DNA of 22,906 nt from an uncultured Aquincola sp. Lineage in GTDB: Bacteria > Pseudomonadota > Gammaproteobacteria > Burkholderiales > Burkholderiaceae. Below the pieces are notes generated by a model. It ran no database searches and was not told the origin of the DNA. It saw nothing but the letters and a program-made list of their open reading frames with translations. The translations under genes were made by a program, and so were the position numbers. The number at the start of each line of letters is the position of its first letter. Positions within the stretch are counted from its first letter, which is position 1. Positions 22,530 to 22,906 of this stretch are shown here, one piece after another. The DNA lies in NCBI GenBank assembly GCA_937883885.1, contig CAKZXL010000914.1, positions 1 to 22,906 on the forward strand, in the 5' to 3' direction.

Positions 22530-22906
22530 ATGGCCCCCATCCAGATCCCCAGCCTGCGCGGCACCGTGAGCGAGGCCGAATGGCAGGCCCGCGTCGACCT
22601 GGCCGCCGCCTACCGGCTGGTGGCCTTGTTCAAGTGGGACGACCTGGTGTTCACCCACATCAGCGCCCGCGTGCCGGGCACCGAAGACCAGTTCCTGATC
22701 AACCCCTACGGGCTGATGTTCGAGGAGATCACCGCCAGCAGCCTGGTCAAGGTCAACCAGGCCGGCGAGAAGCTGGAGGACTCGCCCTTCCCGGTCAACC
22801 CGGCCGGCTTCACCATCCACAGCGCCATCCATGCGGCGCGGCACGACGCGGCCTGCGTGCTGCACGTGCACTCGCTCAACGGCATCGCGGTGTCGGCGCA
22901 GAAGGG
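22530..22906 (+). CDS. Class II aldolase/adducin family protein, cut by window end
   Basis: The open frame runs off the window after about 125 residues. It starts MAPIQIPSLRGTVSEAEW, followed by LAAAYRLVALFKWDDLVF, THISARVPGTEDQFLINPYG, ITASSLVKV and VNPAGFTIHSAIHAARHDAA, then the first His pair of the metal site in VLHVHSLNG. By eye about two thirds of 100 aligned residues match the aldolase at 17649-18413, so the two are paralogues. ATG 22530 is chosen because GGAGA (22518-22522) is seven bases upstream; in-frame ATGs at 22524 and 22512 are alternatives. It is transcribed away from the Crp/Fnr gene. The catalytic C-terminal half is not visible, so activity cannot be judged. Confidence 0.9.
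   Translation, partial: MAPIQIPSLRGTVSEAEWQARVDLAAAYRLVALFKWDDLVFTHISARVPGTEDQFLINPYGLMFEEITASSLVKVNQAGEKLEDSPFPVNPAGFTIHSAIHAARHDAACVLHVHSLNGIAVSAQK

Overview
The window is about 22.9 kb of very GC-rich DNA with dense, same-strand gene packing, many 4-base ATGA overlaps and strongly G/C-biased third codon positions. Codon style and gene families (YfcG-type glutathione transferase, FCD GntR regulator, Dpp-type transporter, paired class II aldolases) suggest a betaproteobacterium of the order Burkholderiales, possibly near Rubrivivax, Ideonella or Aquincola. This placement is inference. No mobile element or CRISPR array was seen.

Left edge (1-1269, + strand): an uncertain edge ORF, then a two-gene toxin-antitoxin module. 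It has an AbrB/MazE-fold antitoxin overlapping a PIN-domain (VapC-type) toxin, behind a good promoter filled with inverted repeats. A roughly 325-base gap follows and holds what looks like a fragment of an AraC-family regulator.

Centre (1270-18413, - strand, transcribed right to left): one continuous run of 15 genes, about 17 kb. In order of transcription: class II aldolase; Tat-exported peptide-type solute-binding protein; two Dpp/Opp-type permeases; a fused double ATPase; a GhrA-like 2-hydroxyacid dehydrogenase; a class III omega-aminotransferase; an acetylpolyamine-amidohydrolase-like (HDAC-fold) deacetylase; an M20 N-carbamoylase-like amidohydrolase; an EamA/DMT transporter; an FCD GntR regulator; a second HDAC-fold deacetylase; a hydroxylysine/ethanolamine-kinase-like phosphotransferase; an AGXT2L-type class III PLP enzyme (amine-phosphate phospho-lyase-like); and an M20 ArgE/DapE-type deacylase. 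The proposed logic is import of an N-acylated or N-carbamoylated amine or small peptide, removal of the acyl groups, phosphorylation of a hydroxyl, and PLP-dependent phospho-lyase and transamination steps. This resembles a bacterial counterpart of the animal hydroxylysine and phosphoethanolamine pathways, or the classical amino-alcohol O-phosphate route. The substrate is not known. A sigma-54-like promoter and a palindrome lie just upstream of the first gene, and two GC-rich hairpins separate the aldolase from the transporter genes.

Right part (18600-22906): tRNA-Arg(TCT), a small membrane protein, a YfcG-like glutathione transferase, a conserved-looking hypothetical gene on the + strand, an ACAD10/11-like phosphotransferase, a Crp/Fnr regulator and, divergent from it and cut by the window end, a second class II aldolase closely related to the one heading the operon.
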